From: Devosia sp. Root413D1
Lineage (GTDB): Bacteria > Pseudomonadota > Alphaproteobacteria > Rhizobiales > Devosiaceae
Length of the DNA: 64,000 bases
NCBI RefSeq assembly: GCF_001425235.1
Contig: NZ_LMEA01000007.1
Span: forward strand, 442,654-506,653
Reading direction: 5' to 3'
This document shows, in pieces, positions 1 to 9,458 of the stretch. The stretch's first letter is position 1; every line of letters begins with the position of its first letter. The notes under the pieces were generated by a model. The model saw only the letters and a list, made by a program, of their open reading frames with translations. It did no database searches and was not told the DNA's origin. The position numbers and the translations under genes are program-made.

Positions 1-41
1 CGACGCGCCCCGGCTGAGCTGCCTCAACCTCCAGCAGTCCC

Positions 42-80
42 GAAGCACATTACCGTTTCGTTGAAACGGTAATGTGCTTC
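42..80. repeat. Perfect 18-bp-arm palindrome with GTT loop
   Basis: The arms at 42-59 and 63-80 are exact reverse complements around a three-base GTT loop. The core CGTTTC-GTT-GAAACG also occurs at 43899-43919. It overlaps the last codons and stop of the FadR-type regulator. There is no following T-run, so it is more likely a dispersed repeat or RNA-stabilising hairpin than a classical terminator. Confidence 0.85.
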
Positions 81-856
81 AACCCATTGATTTGTCGCGT
101 TTTCGAACCGGAAAAGTCTGCAACTTTTCCTGAAAACGCTCCAGTGTCGATGATCATCTCGATCTCGTCGCGCACCTTGTCGAGCACATCGTTGATTGCT
201 GCCACGGCCAGGGCCGGGTCGGCGGCGACGATCGCATCGGCCAGGTCGCGATGCGGCGGGAACGAGTCGAGGCCGAAATCGTCACGGCCGAACGGCGACT
301 CGTTGGATCGCTCCAGCGCCTCGTCGAGCTTGTGCAGGATTTCGCCGAACATCGGGTTCCCGGACGCCTCGTAGATGGCGCCGTGGAAAGCGGCGTCCGC
401 CTTGTGCCAGTTGCGGCGCGCCGCGACATCGGCCAGCAGCACATCGCAGAGCCGCGAGATTTCCGCCCGCTGCGCCTTGGTGGCGTTGACGGTCGCCTTA
501 CGCACCACCTCGTTCTCGAGCGCCCGGCGGACCTCGACCAGGCGGAGCAGGGCCTCGCCCTCGAAGCGGATCATCGTCGGTGCGAGCCCGCGTGAGGTTC
601 GCACCTTGGCCGCGAGGTAGGTGCCATCGCCACGCCGGCGGCGGATGATGCCGAGGCCCTCCCAGCGGTTCAGCGCCTCGCGGATGGTGGAACGGCCAAC
701 CCCGAGGGTGGTCGCCAGCGAGACTTCCGGCGGCAGCCGATCGCCGACGCTCAGCCCGGCCCGCTCGATCATTTCGGCGAGCGCATCCAGCACGGCAACG
801 CCGCGCGTCCGCGTCTCCAGCGGTTCGAGGTAGCTCAGTACTCCGTCCTGCGCCAC
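50..856 (-). CDS. FadR/GntR-family transcriptional regulator with FCD domain
   Basis: DNA-binding metabolite-responsive repressor. An N-terminal winged helix (PEVSLATTLGVGRSTIREALNRWEGLGI) is followed by an all-helical FCD ligand domain with family-type metal or ligand positions (ExRRALE, DAAFHGAI, HRDLADAI). It is the last gene of the peptide transporter operon and probably controls it. I chose the GTG start at 854-856 because GGGAGGAA lies about 6 bases upstream; a longer frame to 901 has no ribosome site. The oddity is the C-terminus: after the natural FCD end near MIID, about the last 29 residues are encoded by two intergenic palindromic repeats (42-80 and 97-139), so the gene reads through repeat DNA into its stop. 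The ligand is unknown. Confidence 0.85.
   Translation of the reverse strand: MAQDGVLSYLEPLETRTRGVAVLDALAEMIERAGLSVGDRLPPEVSLATTLGVGRSTIREALNRWEGLGIIRRRRGDGTYLAAKVRTSRGLAPTMIRFEGEALLRLVEVRRALENEVVRKATVNATKAQRAEISRLCDVLLADVAARRNWHKADAAFHGAIYEASGNPMFGEILHKLDEALERSNESPFGRDDFGLDSFPPHRDLADAIVAADPALAVAAINDVLDKVRDEIEMIIDTGAFSGKVADFSGSKTRQINGLKHITVSTKR
97..139. repeat. Two-part inverted repeat, Rhizobiales intergenic type
   Basis: The outer arms GCGTTTTC/GAAAACGC and inner arms GGAAAAGT/ACTTTTCC form a nested hairpin. From memory, sequences of the form GAAAACGC...GGTTCGAAAACGCG recur between genes in Rhizobiales genomes. Here it lies inside the 3' end of the FadR-type regulator frame and is translated. 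Confidence 0.75.
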
Positions 857-916
857 GCCTGTTCCTCCCGGCCCGAATGGCCGTGCCGGCACCACCATCA
901 CAATTCGGCGGTTTTG

Positions 917-2122
917 TCAGCCATGCTGACGTGCCAGCTCCGGTTTGCCCTGCAAATCCAGCATCTCCGTCAATGCGCCGATGAGGATGTCCATCTGCGC
1001 CTTCGAGTTGTAGCCCTGCACCGAAACCCGGACGATGTGGTGGTCCTGCCACTTGAATACCGGGATCTCGATCGCGTATCGCGCCATCAGCTCCTTGGAG
1101 AACTCCGCCGGTTCGAACTCGGGGACCGGCATCGCCACCATCTGCGGCGCGCAGAACTCCGGGCTGCTGAGCGGTTCTAGACCCGTCAGCGCTTGCAGGC
1201 GCCGCGCCGTTTCCTGCGCCAGCTCGCGGCAATCTGCCGCCACGCGGGTCCAGTCATGGTCCTCACGGAACTTGATCGCCGACGGCACGCTCAGCCAGGC
1301 CGCTGGGTCGCGGGTGCCCTGCATCTCCAGCTCGTCGATGAACGGGCTGTTGCCGAAGGCGCCCTTGGCGTCGGGGAGTTTTGAGTCGACGGTCCAGCCG
1401 TGGCTGATCACCAGCGGATTGATCAGGCCCTGCAGTTCCGGCCGGACATAGAGGAACGCCGAGCCCTTGGGCGTCATCAGCCACTTGTGGCAGTTGCCCG
1501 AGTAGAAGTCGACGCCCATCGCATCGAGGTTCAGCGGGATATGGCCGGGTGTGTGGGCGCCGTCGATCACCGTCCAGATGCCGCGCTTGCGGGCTTCGGC
1601 AATCGGCCGCTCGATCGGGAAGCGCAGCGCCGTCGGCGAGGTGATGTGGCTGAGGAACAGCACCTTGGTGCGCTCGTTCATCGCCTCGACCAGCGTGTTG
1701 GTGAAGGCCGCCTCGGACACCAGCGGCATCGGCACCTTGACCGTGACGATCTTGGCGCCGGTGCGGCGCGCCACATAGGCCCAGGTCTTTTCCAGCGCCG
1801 AATACTCGTGATCGGTCGTCAGGATCTCGTCGCCTTCCCTTAGGTCTAGCGACTGGGCGACGATGTTGAGCCCTTCGGTGGCGTTGACCAGCCCGACGAT
1901 GTTCTCCGAGGTCGTGCCGAGAAATGCCGAGAGCGCCACGCGGGGCACCTTGGTGCGTTCGCTGAGGTCGCGGCCGAGGAAGGCCACCGGCTGCCGTTCC
2001 AGCTCGAGCTGCCAGGCCTGGTAGGTCTCGAACACCGGACGCGGGCAGGCGCCGAAAGAGCCATGGTTCAGGAAAACGACATCGTCCCGGAGGAGGAAGT
2101 GTCGCGCGAGATTGGAGGACAA
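917..2122 (-). CDS. Class V aminotransferase, isopenicillin-N epimerase-like
   Basis: PLP-dependent fold-type I enzyme of 401 residues. FLNHGSFG near residue 18 is the typical N-terminal glycine-rich start of the IPN-epimerase/cysteine-desulfurase-like group, D187 and H190 sit in the IDGAHTPG cofactor motif, and K213 in SGNCHKW is the expected Schiff-base lysine. It follows the permease stop by one base, so it is co-transcribed and probably coupled. The start is TTG, with AAAGG in the end of the permease gene. Being tied to a peptide importer suggests it processes an imported amino acid or peptide derivative (epimerisation, desulfuration or lyase chemistry); the exact reaction cannot be read from sequence. 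Confidence 0.85.
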   Translation of the reverse strand: MSSNLARHFLLRDDVVFLNHGSFGACPRPVFETYQAWQLELERQPVAFLGRDLSERTKVPRVALSAFLGTTSENIVGLVNATEGLNIVAQSLDLREGDEILTTDHEYSALEKTWAYVARRTGAKIVTVKVPMPLVSEAAFTNTLVEAMNERTKVLFLSHITSPTALRFPIERPIAEARKRGIWTVIDGAHTPGHIPLNLDAMGVDFYSGNCHKWLMTPKGSAFLYVRPELQGLINPLVISHGWTVDSKLPDAKGAFGNSPFIDELEMQGTRDPAAWLSVPSAIKFREDHDWTRVAADCRELAQETARRLQALTGLEPLSSPEFCAPQMVAMPVPEFEPAEFSKELMARYAIEIPVFKWQDHHIVRVSVQGYNSKAQMDILIGALTEMLDLQGKPELARQHG

Positions 2123-2123
2123 G

Positions 2124-3023
2124 TCAGCGGCCTTTCAGTGTGGGATCGAGTGCGTCGCGCAGGCCGTCGCCGAACAGCGTCGTGGCGAGCACGGTGATGG
2201 CGAGGGCTGCCGTGGGGAACACGGCCATGTGCCAGTAAAAGAACATGAAGTTGATGCCGACATTGATCATCTGGCCCCAGCTCGGGGTCGGCGGCGCCAC
2301 ACCGATACCGAGGAAGCTGAGGCTGGCCTCGAGCATCATGGCGCCCGGCACCGACAGCACGAACCCGACGATGATCGGCGACAGCGAGTTGGGGATGACG
2401 TGACGGCGAAGGATGTACCAGGGCGAGGCGCCGAGCGCCTGCGCCGCGCGTACGAACTCCTTCTCACGGAACGATTTCACCTGGGCCCGGACCAGGAGGC
2501 ACACGCCGAACCAGCCGAACAGCGAGGCCACCACGATGATGGTGAAGAAGCCACCGCCGGCCAGCGCCCCCAGCAGCATCGCTGCCAGCAGCGGCGGCAC
2601 CACCGAGAAGATTTCGATGACGCGCATGATGAACCAGTCGACGCGGCCGCCGAAATAGCCGGCGATGGCGCCGATCGGGATCCCGATCAACAGGCTGCAG
2701 GTCGCGGCGGCAAAGCCGATCAGCAGCGACACGCGGGCGCCGTAGACGATACGGGTGAAGAAGTCGCGTCCGAGATCGTCGACGCCGAACCAGAACTCGG
2801 CCGACGGGAAAGCCAGCGACTGCGTCAGGTAGAGCTGGGCGTCTGGAGCGCTCTTGGTGAACAGCGGCGCGAAGATCGCGGCGAGGATGATGATCCCGAG
2901 CACGATGCCGCCGGTCACCGCCGCCTTGTTGGCGGCAAAGCGCCGCCAGGCGAAATAGGCCGGGCTGTGCTGGGTATGCGCGGGGGGGACCGCGAGGGCG
3001 CCGGTTTCGATGTCGGTGGTCAT
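2124..3023 (-). CDS. dppC: Dipeptide/oligopeptide ABC permease, DppC/OppC type
   Basis: Inner-membrane permease of 299 residues. It has an N-terminal cytoplasmic stretch with YFAWRRFAANKAAV, a first membrane helix near residues 36-55, the OppC-type periplasmic loop ending FWFGVDDLGRDFFTRIVYGARVS, then five more helices. The EAA-type coupling loop (AAQALGASPWYILRRHVIPN) contacts the ATPase. Its ATG overlaps the DppB stop by four bases (ATGA at 3020-3023), indicating translational coupling. Together with DppB it forms the channel for the substrate delivered by the two binding proteins upstream. Confidence 0.93.
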   Translation of the reverse strand: MTTDIETGALAVPPAHTQHSPAYFAWRRFAANKAAVTGGIVLGIIILAAIFAPLFTKSAPDAQLYLTQSLAFPSAEFWFGVDDLGRDFFTRIVYGARVSLLIGFAAATCSLLIGIPIGAIAGYFGGRVDWFIMRVIEIFSVVPPLLAAMLLGALAGGGFFTIIVVASLFGWFGVCLLVRAQVKSFREKEFVRAAQALGASPWYILRRHVIPNSLSPIIVGFVLSVPGAMMLEASLSFLGIGVAPPTPSWGQMINVGINFMFFYWHMAVFPTAALAITVLATTLFGDGLRDALDPTLKGR

Positions 3024-3952
3024 TTCGCGTCATCTCCGAGACGGATGCGCGGATTGAGCCACGCGTAGGCGATATCGGAAATCAGGTAGGCGAAGCAGAT
3101 TCCGATGGTGAACATCAGCACCAGCGCCATCTCGAGCGGATAGTCGCGGTTCTCGATGGAGGAGACGAAGTAGCTGCCGAGCCCGGGGATACGGAACATC
3201 GCCTCGACGAAAATAGAGCCGGTGGCCGTACCCATGAACATCGGCAGGAACACCGTGACCATCGGGATGGCAGAGTTGCGCAGGACGTGCTGGAAGATGA
3301 TCCGCCGCTCGCTCAGCCCCTTGGCACGGAGTGCCGTAACGAACGGCCGGTTGAGCGTGTCGAGCATCGCCGAGCGCGTATAGCGGGCATAGGTGGCGAG
3401 CGGGATCGCGGCGTATGCGATGATCGGCAGGATCCACCGTTCCGGTTTGCCCCAGCCGCTGGCCGGCAGCCAGTTGAGCCAGACCGCAAAGATCAGGATC
3501 AGCAGCATCGAGATGACGAACACCGGGATGGTGAGGCCGAGCACCGACAGCGTCGAGGCGAGGTAGTCGATCCAGCTGTTGCGCTTCAGCGCCGCCGCCA
3601 TGCCGATCAGGATACCGAGGGCGGCGCCGATGATGACGCCGGAACCGCCAAGGATCAGGCTGGGCACCCAGGCCTGCTGCAACAGGCTGATCACTGTCTC
3701 GCCCGGCGACTGGTAGGGAACACCCCAGTTTCCTTGCAGCACGCCCGCCATGTAGTTGACGTACTGCACCCAGAGCGGCTGATCGAGGCCCAGCCTGGCA
3801 TTGAGCGCAGCCTTGACCGCGGCGGAGAGCGGCATGTCCTTTTCGGTGAACGGACCGCCCGGCACCGCGTGCATCATCAGGAAGATGACCAGCGAAACGA
3901 TGAAGAAGGTCACGGCGACCGAGAGCAGGCGTTTGATGAGATAGACAATCAT
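3020..3952 (-). CDS. dppB: Dipeptide/oligopeptide ABC permease, DppB/OppB type
   Basis: Permease of 310 residues starting with the classic OppB N-terminus (YLIKRLLSVAVTFFIVSLVIF). A periplasmic loop carries LGLDQPLWVQYVNYM and GNWGVPY, then five helices follow. The EAA loop TALRAKGLSERRIIFQHVLRN is intact, as is the family motif VEAMFRIPGLGSYFVSSI. It is 13 bases downstream of the fused ATPase gene and overlaps dppC by four bases. The partner set (one ATPase polypeptide, two permeases, two binding proteins) is complete. Confidence 0.93.
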   Translation of the reverse strand: MIVYLIKRLLSVAVTFFIVSLVIFLMMHAVPGGPFTEKDMPLSAAVKAALNARLGLDQPLWVQYVNYMAGVLQGNWGVPYQSPGETVISLLQQAWVPSLILGGSGVIIGAALGILIGMAAALKRNSWIDYLASTLSVLGLTIPVFVISMLLILIFAVWLNWLPASGWGKPERWILPIIAYAAIPLATYARYTRSAMLDTLNRPFVTALRAKGLSERRIIFQHVLRNSAIPMVTVFLPMFMGTATGSIFVEAMFRIPGLGSYFVSSIENRDYPLEMALVLMFTIGICFAYLISDIAYAWLNPRIRLGDDAK

Positions 3953-3965
3953 GCCCGGACCTCCA

Positions 3966-5735
3966 TCAGTTGGTGACGATGGCTTCGACGAGGTGGCCTG
4001 GGGCCACGCTCACGAGCTGCGGAATGTCGCCGGCTGCCGCTTCAGCCGCGAGGCTGGAGCGCGACAGGCGCGGCGTGCCGGCGGCGATGTCGTCGGCGGT
4101 GATGAACGTACGCTCGCGGCGATCCCTCGGGTTGGTGACCGGGATCGCATCGAGCAGCGAACGCGTATAGGGGTGGCGCGGGTTGGCGAAGATATTGGCC
4201 GTCGGCGCCTGTTCGACCACCCGGCCCTTGTACATCACCACCACGCTGTCGGTCAGCGAGCGCACGACGCTGAGGTCATGGCTGATGAACAGCATCGAGA
4301 GCCCCATCTGCTTCTGCAGGTTTTTGAGCAGCCCGATGATCTGTGCCTTGACGGTAACGTCGAGCGCCGAGGTCGGCTCGTCCGCGACGAGCACCGAGGG
4401 CCCGAGGATCAGCGCCCGCGCAATGGCGACGCGCTGCCGCTGACCACCCGATAGCTCGTGCGGGTAGCGGTTGCCGAAGCTGCGGTCCATGCCGACGCGC
4501 TCCAGCCAGCTCAGTGCTTCCTCGGTTTGCTCGCGCGAGCTCTTCACCCCGTGGATGTTGAGCGGCTCGGCGATGATCTGGGCCAGCGTCATCATCGGAT
4601 CGAGCGCCGAATAGCTGTCCTGGAACACCACCTGCATACGGCGGCGGAACGCCTTGAGCGCGGTGACGTCGAGCTTGGAGATATCGGTGCCGTCGACGAA
4701 GATCTGTCCGGCGGTCGGCTCCAAGAGGCGCATCGCCATCATGCCGGTGGTCGATTTGCCCGAGCCGGACTCGCCGACGAGGCCGACGATCTTGTTGCGC
4801 GGCAGCACCAGGTTGACCCCGCGCACCGCCGGAAAGTCGACATAGGTCGAAAAGATCCGGCCGCGGCGGCGCAGCGCATAGACCTTGGAGAGATTGCGCA
4901 GCTCCAGGGCAGGGGCGATCGGCTCGCCGGTGCCCGGCTCGGCCCGCCGGGATTCGCCGGCCCTGAGGCTCGCCAGCAGCGACTGGGTGTAGCTGTGCTT
5001 GGGGGTGTCGAAGATCTGGTCGACGGTACCTTCTTCCATCACCCGCCCACCGTACATGACGACGACGCGCTCGACGGTTTCGGCGACGACGCCGAGGTCA
5101 TGGGTGATCATGATCAGCGCCATGCCCATCTCGGCCTGCAGGCCCTTGATGAGCTGCAGGATCTGCGCCTGGATGGTGACGTCGAGCGCCGTGGTCGGCT
5201 CGTCCGCAATCAGCACCTTGGGCCGGCAACTGAGCGCCATGGCGATCATGGCGCGCTGCAGCATGCCGCCGGAAAGCTGGTGCGGGTAATAGTTCAGCAC
5301 ATCCCTGGCGTTCTTGATCTCGACCTTGAGCAGCAGCTGCTCGGCCTCGGCCAGCGCCGTCTCCTTGGTGACATCGCGATGCGTGCGGATGGTTTCGACC
5401 ATCTGGTGGCCGATGGTGAACACCGGATCGAACGCCGTGGCCGGATCCTGGAAGATCAGCGCGGCAATCTTGCCGCGCAGCGCCGACATCTGGCGCGGCT
5501 TGGCTTTCAGCACGTCGACCCCATCGAGCTCGAGCCGGTCGGCAGTGATGGTCGCCGTGTTGGGCAACAGCCGCATCAGCGCCAGGCACGAGACGGACTT
5601 GCCCGAACCGGACTCCCCGACGATGCCCAGGCTTTCGCCTTCCGCAAGCTGGATATCGACGCCGCGTACCGCGTCGATCTGGCCGCCATGCTGACGGAAG
5701 CTGACCTTCAGGCCTTTGATATTTACGAGAGTCAT
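3966..5735 (-). CDS. dppD: Fused DppD-DppF ABC transporter ATPase
   Basis: Two complete ABC domains in one 589-residue chain. The first half has GESGSGKS (Walker A), [12 protein letters not shown] (signature), [12 protein letters not shown] (Walker B) and an H-loop ITHD. The second has [33 protein letters not shown] and ISHD. This replaces the separate DppD and DppF proteins, a common arrangement in rhizobial peptide importers. All catalytic residues are present, so both sites should hydrolyse ATP. It lies in the middle of the operon, 56 bases after the first binding-protein gene. Confidence 0.93.
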   Translation of the reverse strand: MTLVNIKGLKVSFRQHGGQIDAVRGVDIQLAEGESLGIVGESGSGKSVSCLALMRLLPNTATITADRLELDGVDVLKAKPRQMSALRGKIAALIFQDPATAFDPVFTIGHQMVETIRTHRDVTKETALAEAEQLLLKVEIKNARDVLNYYPHQLSGGMLQRAMIAMALSCRPKVLIADEPTTALDVTIQAQILQLIKGLQAEMGMALIMITHDLGVVAETVERVVVMYGGRVMEEGTVDQIFDTPKHSYTQSLLASLRAGESRRAEPGTGEPIAPALELRNLSKVYALRRRGRIFSTYVDFPAVRGVNLVLPRNKIVGLVGESGSGKSTTGMMAMRLLEPTAGQIFVDGTDISKLDVTALKAFRRRMQVVFQDSYSALDPMMTLAQIIAEPLNIHGVKSSREQTEEALSWLERVGMDRSFGNRYPHELSGGQRQRVAIARALILGPSVLVADEPTSALDVTVKAQIIGLLKNLQKQMGLSMLFISHDLSVVRSLTDSVVVMYKGRVVEQAPTANIFANPRHPYTRSLLDAIPVTNPRDRRERTFITADDIAAGTPRLSRSSLAAEAAAGDIPQLVSVAPGHLVEAIVTN

Positions 5736-5791
5736 GCGCTGTTCCGAACTGGGTGCCCCCGGCCACCGGCCGGGAGCACTGGTTTTCGCGA

Positions 5792-7387
5792 CTAGTTCTT
5801 GGTCAGGTGGGTGTAAACGTAACCCGACCAGTTGGGGTAGAAGCCCTGCTTGTTGGGCGTCATGGCATCGCCACCGAGCTTGTCGGACACGACGTTCATG
5901 GTGATCGGATGGGTCAGCGGCACGATCAGCCCCTGGTCGATCATCACCTGCTCGGCCTGTTCGTAGAGCTTCACGCGCTCGTCCCAGGTCGGGGCGGAGT
6001 CGGCCTGCTTGACCAGGTCGTCATAGGCCGCGATGTGGTAGCTGTGCCGGCCGCCATTGTAGAACAGGCCATAGAAGTTCGACGGGTCGAGGTAGTCGTA
6101 CTCGTAGGGCGCCAGATAGATGTTGTTCTTGCGCGCCAGCATGCCTTCCATCCAGTCCTTGCCCGGCATCACCTTGATGTTCATGGTGATCCCGAGGATC
6201 TGTTTGAACTGCGATTGCAGGTACTGCGCCATCGGCGGCAGGATGGCGCCGTTATAGCCGCCTTCCTCGCGGAACCAGATCTCGATGTCAGGGAAGCCTT
6301 TGCCATCAGGGTAGCCGGCCTTTGCCAGCAGTTCCTTGGCTTTCTCAGGGTCGAATACCGCTTGCTTGGCGACATTCTCGCTGTAGCCGGGGAAGCCGGG
6401 CGGCAGGATCGAATGGGCCGGGATGGCGATATCCTTGAGGACGGTCGAGGTCAGCTCGTCACGGTTGATGGCGTAGTAGAGCGCCTTGCGGACGTCGACA
6501 TTGTCGAACGGCGCCTTGTCGAGATCGAACGAGATATAGTTGGTCGAGAACACCGGGTTGGTGTGAATCTGGTCGGCATAACGCTGCCGCATCATCGCCA
6601 CCTGCCCGGTATTCAGCGAGGTCATGTCGACATCCCCGGCGAGGAAGGCAGGCACGCCCACCTCCGGCAGGCCGAGCGAGGAGTCGAGCACGACTTCATC
6701 GATCTCGGGCATCCAGGGGCCCTTGTAGTCGGGGTTCCTGGCGAGCGTGACGGTGTTGTTGGACTTCACCCATTCCTTCACCACCCAGGGACCCGACGAG
6801 ACGATGGTCTCGACATTGGTCGACCATTCTTCGCCGAACTTGTCGAACTGGTGCTTGGGCACCGGGTACCAGAGCGATACGACGCTCGGCAGGTACGGCT
6901 TGGGCGCCGTGGTGGTGACTTCGAGCGTCTTGTCATCGACGGCCTTGAGGCCGAGGGTCGTTACGTCGGCCTTGCCGGCCGTCACGTCGTCCCAGTTCTT
7001 GATGCCGCCGGCAAAGCTCCAGTACCAGGCAAAGTCGTAGCCGGTGGTGGCCGCATGCTGCAGCGCGAAGACGAAGTCCTCAGCGGTCAGCGGTTCGCCG
7101 TCGCTCCAGTTGAGCTCGGGCCGGATCTTGAACGTCCAGGTCAGGCCATCGGCCGACTGCGACCAGCTCTCCGCCGCGATCGGGGTAAGGTTGAAGTCCT
7201 TGTCGAAGGCGGTCAGGCCGATCTGGATCATGTCCGAGCCGGCGGCGCGGGCATAAACAGTCTTCATGTAATCCATATAGGTGGCCGTCGTGGACTGTCC
7301 GGGGACAGTCACGGTCTGGGCCAGCGCCGGCCCGGCCATACTTGCCGCCAGCGCTATCGGCCCTGCCAATTTCAGCAGCAAATTCAA
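5792..7387 (-). CDS. Peptide ABC transporter substrate-binding protein (SBP family 5), copy 1
   Basis: Periplasmic binding protein of 531 residues. A signal peptide of about 23 residues (MNLLLKLAGPIALAASMAGPALA) precedes the mature domain. SBP_bac_5 features are ADGLTWTFKIRPELNWSDGEPLTAEDFVFAL, DNVDVRKALYYAINRDELT and the C-terminal YEQAEQVMIDQGLIVPLTHP. It is closely related along its whole length to the protein encoded immediately upstream (7577-9184), including the shared YMDYMKTVYARA segment, so this is a tandem duplication. The two copies differ around the likely pocket (SMNTG versus TTLNAG regions), suggesting related but distinct ligands for one permease. Confidence 0.92.
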   Translation of the reverse strand: MNLLLKLAGPIALAASMAGPALAQTVTVPGQSTTATYMDYMKTVYARAAGSDMIQIGLTAFDKDFNLTPIAAESWSQSADGLTWTFKIRPELNWSDGEPLTAEDFVFALQHAATTGYDFAWYWSFAGGIKNWDDVTAGKADVTTLGLKAVDDKTLEVTTTAPKPYLPSVVSLWYPVPKHQFDKFGEEWSTNVETIVSSGPWVVKEWVKSNNTVTLARNPDYKGPWMPEIDEVVLDSSLGLPEVGVPAFLAGDVDMTSLNTGQVAMMRQRYADQIHTNPVFSTNYISFDLDKAPFDNVDVRKALYYAINRDELTSTVLKDIAIPAHSILPPGFPGYSENVAKQAVFDPEKAKELLAKAGYPDGKGFPDIEIWFREEGGYNGAILPPMAQYLQSQFKQILGITMNIKVMPGKDWMEGMLARKNNIYLAPYEYDYLDPSNFYGLFYNGGRHSYHIAAYDDLVKQADSAPTWDERVKLYEQAEQVMIDQGLIVPLTHPITMNVVSDKLGGDAMTPNKQGFYPNWSGYVYTHLTKN

Positions 7388-7541
7388 TCCACTCTCCTCA
7401 AGTATTTGTGCACAGGATCCGATGGGCCAGGGCGTGCACGCCCCGTGCGGCGGCCCTCGGAGTGCTTCTTGCGACGTCCTCCCGCGCTCCCGTTGTGGGA
7501 TGTCACAGGTCCTCTCGCGTCGCGGGTACGGGGCCCGGAGA

Positions 7542-7567
7542 CGTTCCCCGGCCGAAGCCGGGGAACG
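7542..7567 (-). promoter_or_regulatory. Intercistronic GC-rich hairpin between the two SBP genes
   Basis: An 11-bp perfect stem (CGTTCCCCGGC/GCCGGGGAACG) with a four-base CGAA loop lies 9 bases after the stop of the upstream SBP gene. It has no T-run. Hairpins in this position often protect the binding-protein message from 3' decay and give it higher dosage than the permease genes; that role here is inferred. Confidence 0.6.
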
Positions 7568-7576
7568 CGAGTTCTG

Positions 7577-9184
7577 CTACTTCACCGAGATGTGCGAGTA
7601 GAGGAAGTTGCCGATACGGCCGAGCGGGGTGAAGCCACGCGAGTTGGGTGTGACGCCCGGCCCGGTGATGTCCTCGCTGACGGCGGCAGTGATGACCGGG
7701 TGCACCAGCGGCACGATGAGGCCCTGATCAATCATCACCTGTTCAGCCTGCTCGTAGAGCTTGAAGCGCTCTTCCCAGACCGGGTTCTTGTCGGCCTCGG
7801 CGACGAGCTTGTCGTACTCGGCCACGTGGTAGCTGTGACGGCCACCATTGTAGAACAGGCCGTAGAAGTTCGACGGGTCTAGGTAGTCGTACTCGTAGGG
7901 CGCCAGGTAGATGTTGTTCTTGCGGGCGAGCATGCCCTCCATCCAGTCCTTGCCCGGCATCACCTTGATATTCATGGTGATTCCCAGGATGTCCTTGAAC
8001 TGGGCCTGCAGGTACTGCGCCATGGCGGGGAGGATCGCGCCGTTATAGCCGCCTTCCTCGCGGAACCAGACTTCGATGGTCGGGAAGCCCTCGCCGTTCG
8101 GGTAGCCGGCCTTGGCCAGCAGTTCCTTGGCCTTGGCGGGGTCGAACACGGCCTGCGCCGCGACCTTGTCGCTGTAGCCAGGGTAGCCGGGCGCCAGGAT
8201 CGAGTGCGCCGGGATGGCGATATCCTTGAGCACGGTGGCGGTCAGCTCGTCGCGGTTGACGGCGTAGTAGAGCGCCCTGCGGACGTCGGCATTGTCGAAC
8301 GGCGCCTTTTCGAGATCGAAGGCGAGGTAGGACGTGGCGAACACCGCCTCGGTACGGATCGAGTCCGGGAACCGCTGCTTCACCACCGGGATCTGGCCGG
8401 CATTGAGCGTGGTGTAGGCGAGATCACCGGCGAGGAAGGCCGGCATGCCGACTTCCGGCAGGCCCACCGACGGATCGACGGTCAGCTCGTCGACCTGCGC
8501 CACCCACGGACCGTTATAGTCCGGGTTCTTGACGAGGACGACCGAGTTGTTCGACTTCTCCCAGGACTTGAGCAGGAACGGACCCGACGAGAGGACGTTG
8601 GCGACGTTGCTCGCCCAGTCATCGCCGAACTTGTCGAACTGGTGTTTGGGCACCGGGTACCACAGCGAAACCACGCCCGGCAGGTAGGGCTTGGGCGCCG
8701 CGGTGGTGACTTCGATAGTCTTGTCGTCGACGGCCTTGAGGCCGAGGGTCGAAACGTCTGCCTTGCCGGCCGACACGTCGTCCCAGTTCTTGATCCCCGA
8801 GGCAAAGCTCCAGTACCAGGCGAAATCATAGCCGGTAGTGGCGGCGCGCTGCAGGGCGAAGATGTAGTCGTTCGCGGTGACGGGGGCCCCGTCGCTCCAC
8901 TTCATGCCGTCACGCAGGTGGAAGGTCCAGGTCAGGCCATCGGCCGACTGGTCCCAGCTGGTCGCGGCCAGCGGCGTGAGCTGGTACTCGTTGTCGAAGC
9001 TGGTCAGCGGCTCCTGCAGCAGCTCGGCGCCGGAAGCGCGCGCGTAGACCGTCTTCATGTAGTCCATATACGTGCCGGTGGTGGATCCACCCGGTACGGT
9101 GAGTTTTGTCTGCGCCAACGCTGGCACGGCGGTCAATCCCGCGGCCAGCGCGACCGCGCCGACAAATTTCAGCAACGCGTTCAT
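7577..9184 (-). CDS. Peptide ABC transporter substrate-binding protein (SBP family 5), copy 2
   Basis: First gene of the transporter operon, 535 residues. I start at the ATG at 9182-9184, which has a strong ribosome site (AAGGAGGG) and opens a clean signal peptide (MNALLKFVGAVALAAGLTAVPALA). The body has the SBP_bac_5 motifs ADGLTWTFHLRDGMKWSDGAPVT, DNADVRRALYYAVNRDEL and YEQAEQVMIDQGLIVPLVHP. It is a tandem paralogue of the next gene. Position at the head of the operon fits the high expression usually needed for a binding protein. Confidence 0.92.
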   Translation of the reverse strand: MNALLKFVGAVALAAGLTAVPALAQTKLTVPGGSTTGTYMDYMKTVYARASGAELLQEPLTSFDNEYQLTPLAATSWDQSADGLTWTFHLRDGMKWSDGAPVTANDYIFALQRAATTGYDFAWYWSFASGIKNWDDVSAGKADVSTLGLKAVDDKTIEVTTAAPKPYLPGVVSLWYPVPKHQFDKFGDDWASNVANVLSSGPFLLKSWEKSNNSVVLVKNPDYNGPWVAQVDELTVDPSVGLPEVGMPAFLAGDLAYTTLNAGQIPVVKQRFPDSIRTEAVFATSYLAFDLEKAPFDNADVRRALYYAVNRDELTATVLKDIAIPAHSILAPGYPGYSDKVAAQAVFDPAKAKELLAKAGYPNGEGFPTIEVWFREEGGYNGAILPAMAQYLQAQFKDILGITMNIKVMPGKDWMEGMLARKNNIYLAPYEYDYLDPSNFYGLFYNGGRHSYHVAEYDKLVAEADKNPVWEERFKLYEQAEQVMIDQGLIVPLVHPVITAAVSEDITGPGVTPNSRGFTPLGRIGNFLYSHISVK

Positions 9185-9458
9185 AGAGCTCCCTCCTTGT
9201 TGCAGAGCTACTGCTTGACGTCCCCTGTGCCCCGGCCGAACCTCGGCGAACCGCTGTCCGAACGGGCCTCGCATGAGCGGTTTCCGGGCATAGACGCCCC
9301 GCCCGGAACCGGTTCATTGGCCGACTGCATTTCCCCTCGCAATCGGCCTTATGACATATGTCTGACAACTCCAGATTGGCTTGGCAAGCCGTTTGTGGCC
9401 CGCCAATGACAAGGTTGGCATAGTTTTGCCGGGATGCCGTTCAGCATGCCGAACGGGC

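Noticed and set aside
5753..7882. 709-residue plus-strand frame and similar long frames opposite the transporter genes
   Set aside because: They lie antisense to well-supported SBP and ATPase genes and are valine/arginine/aspartate-rich shadows.
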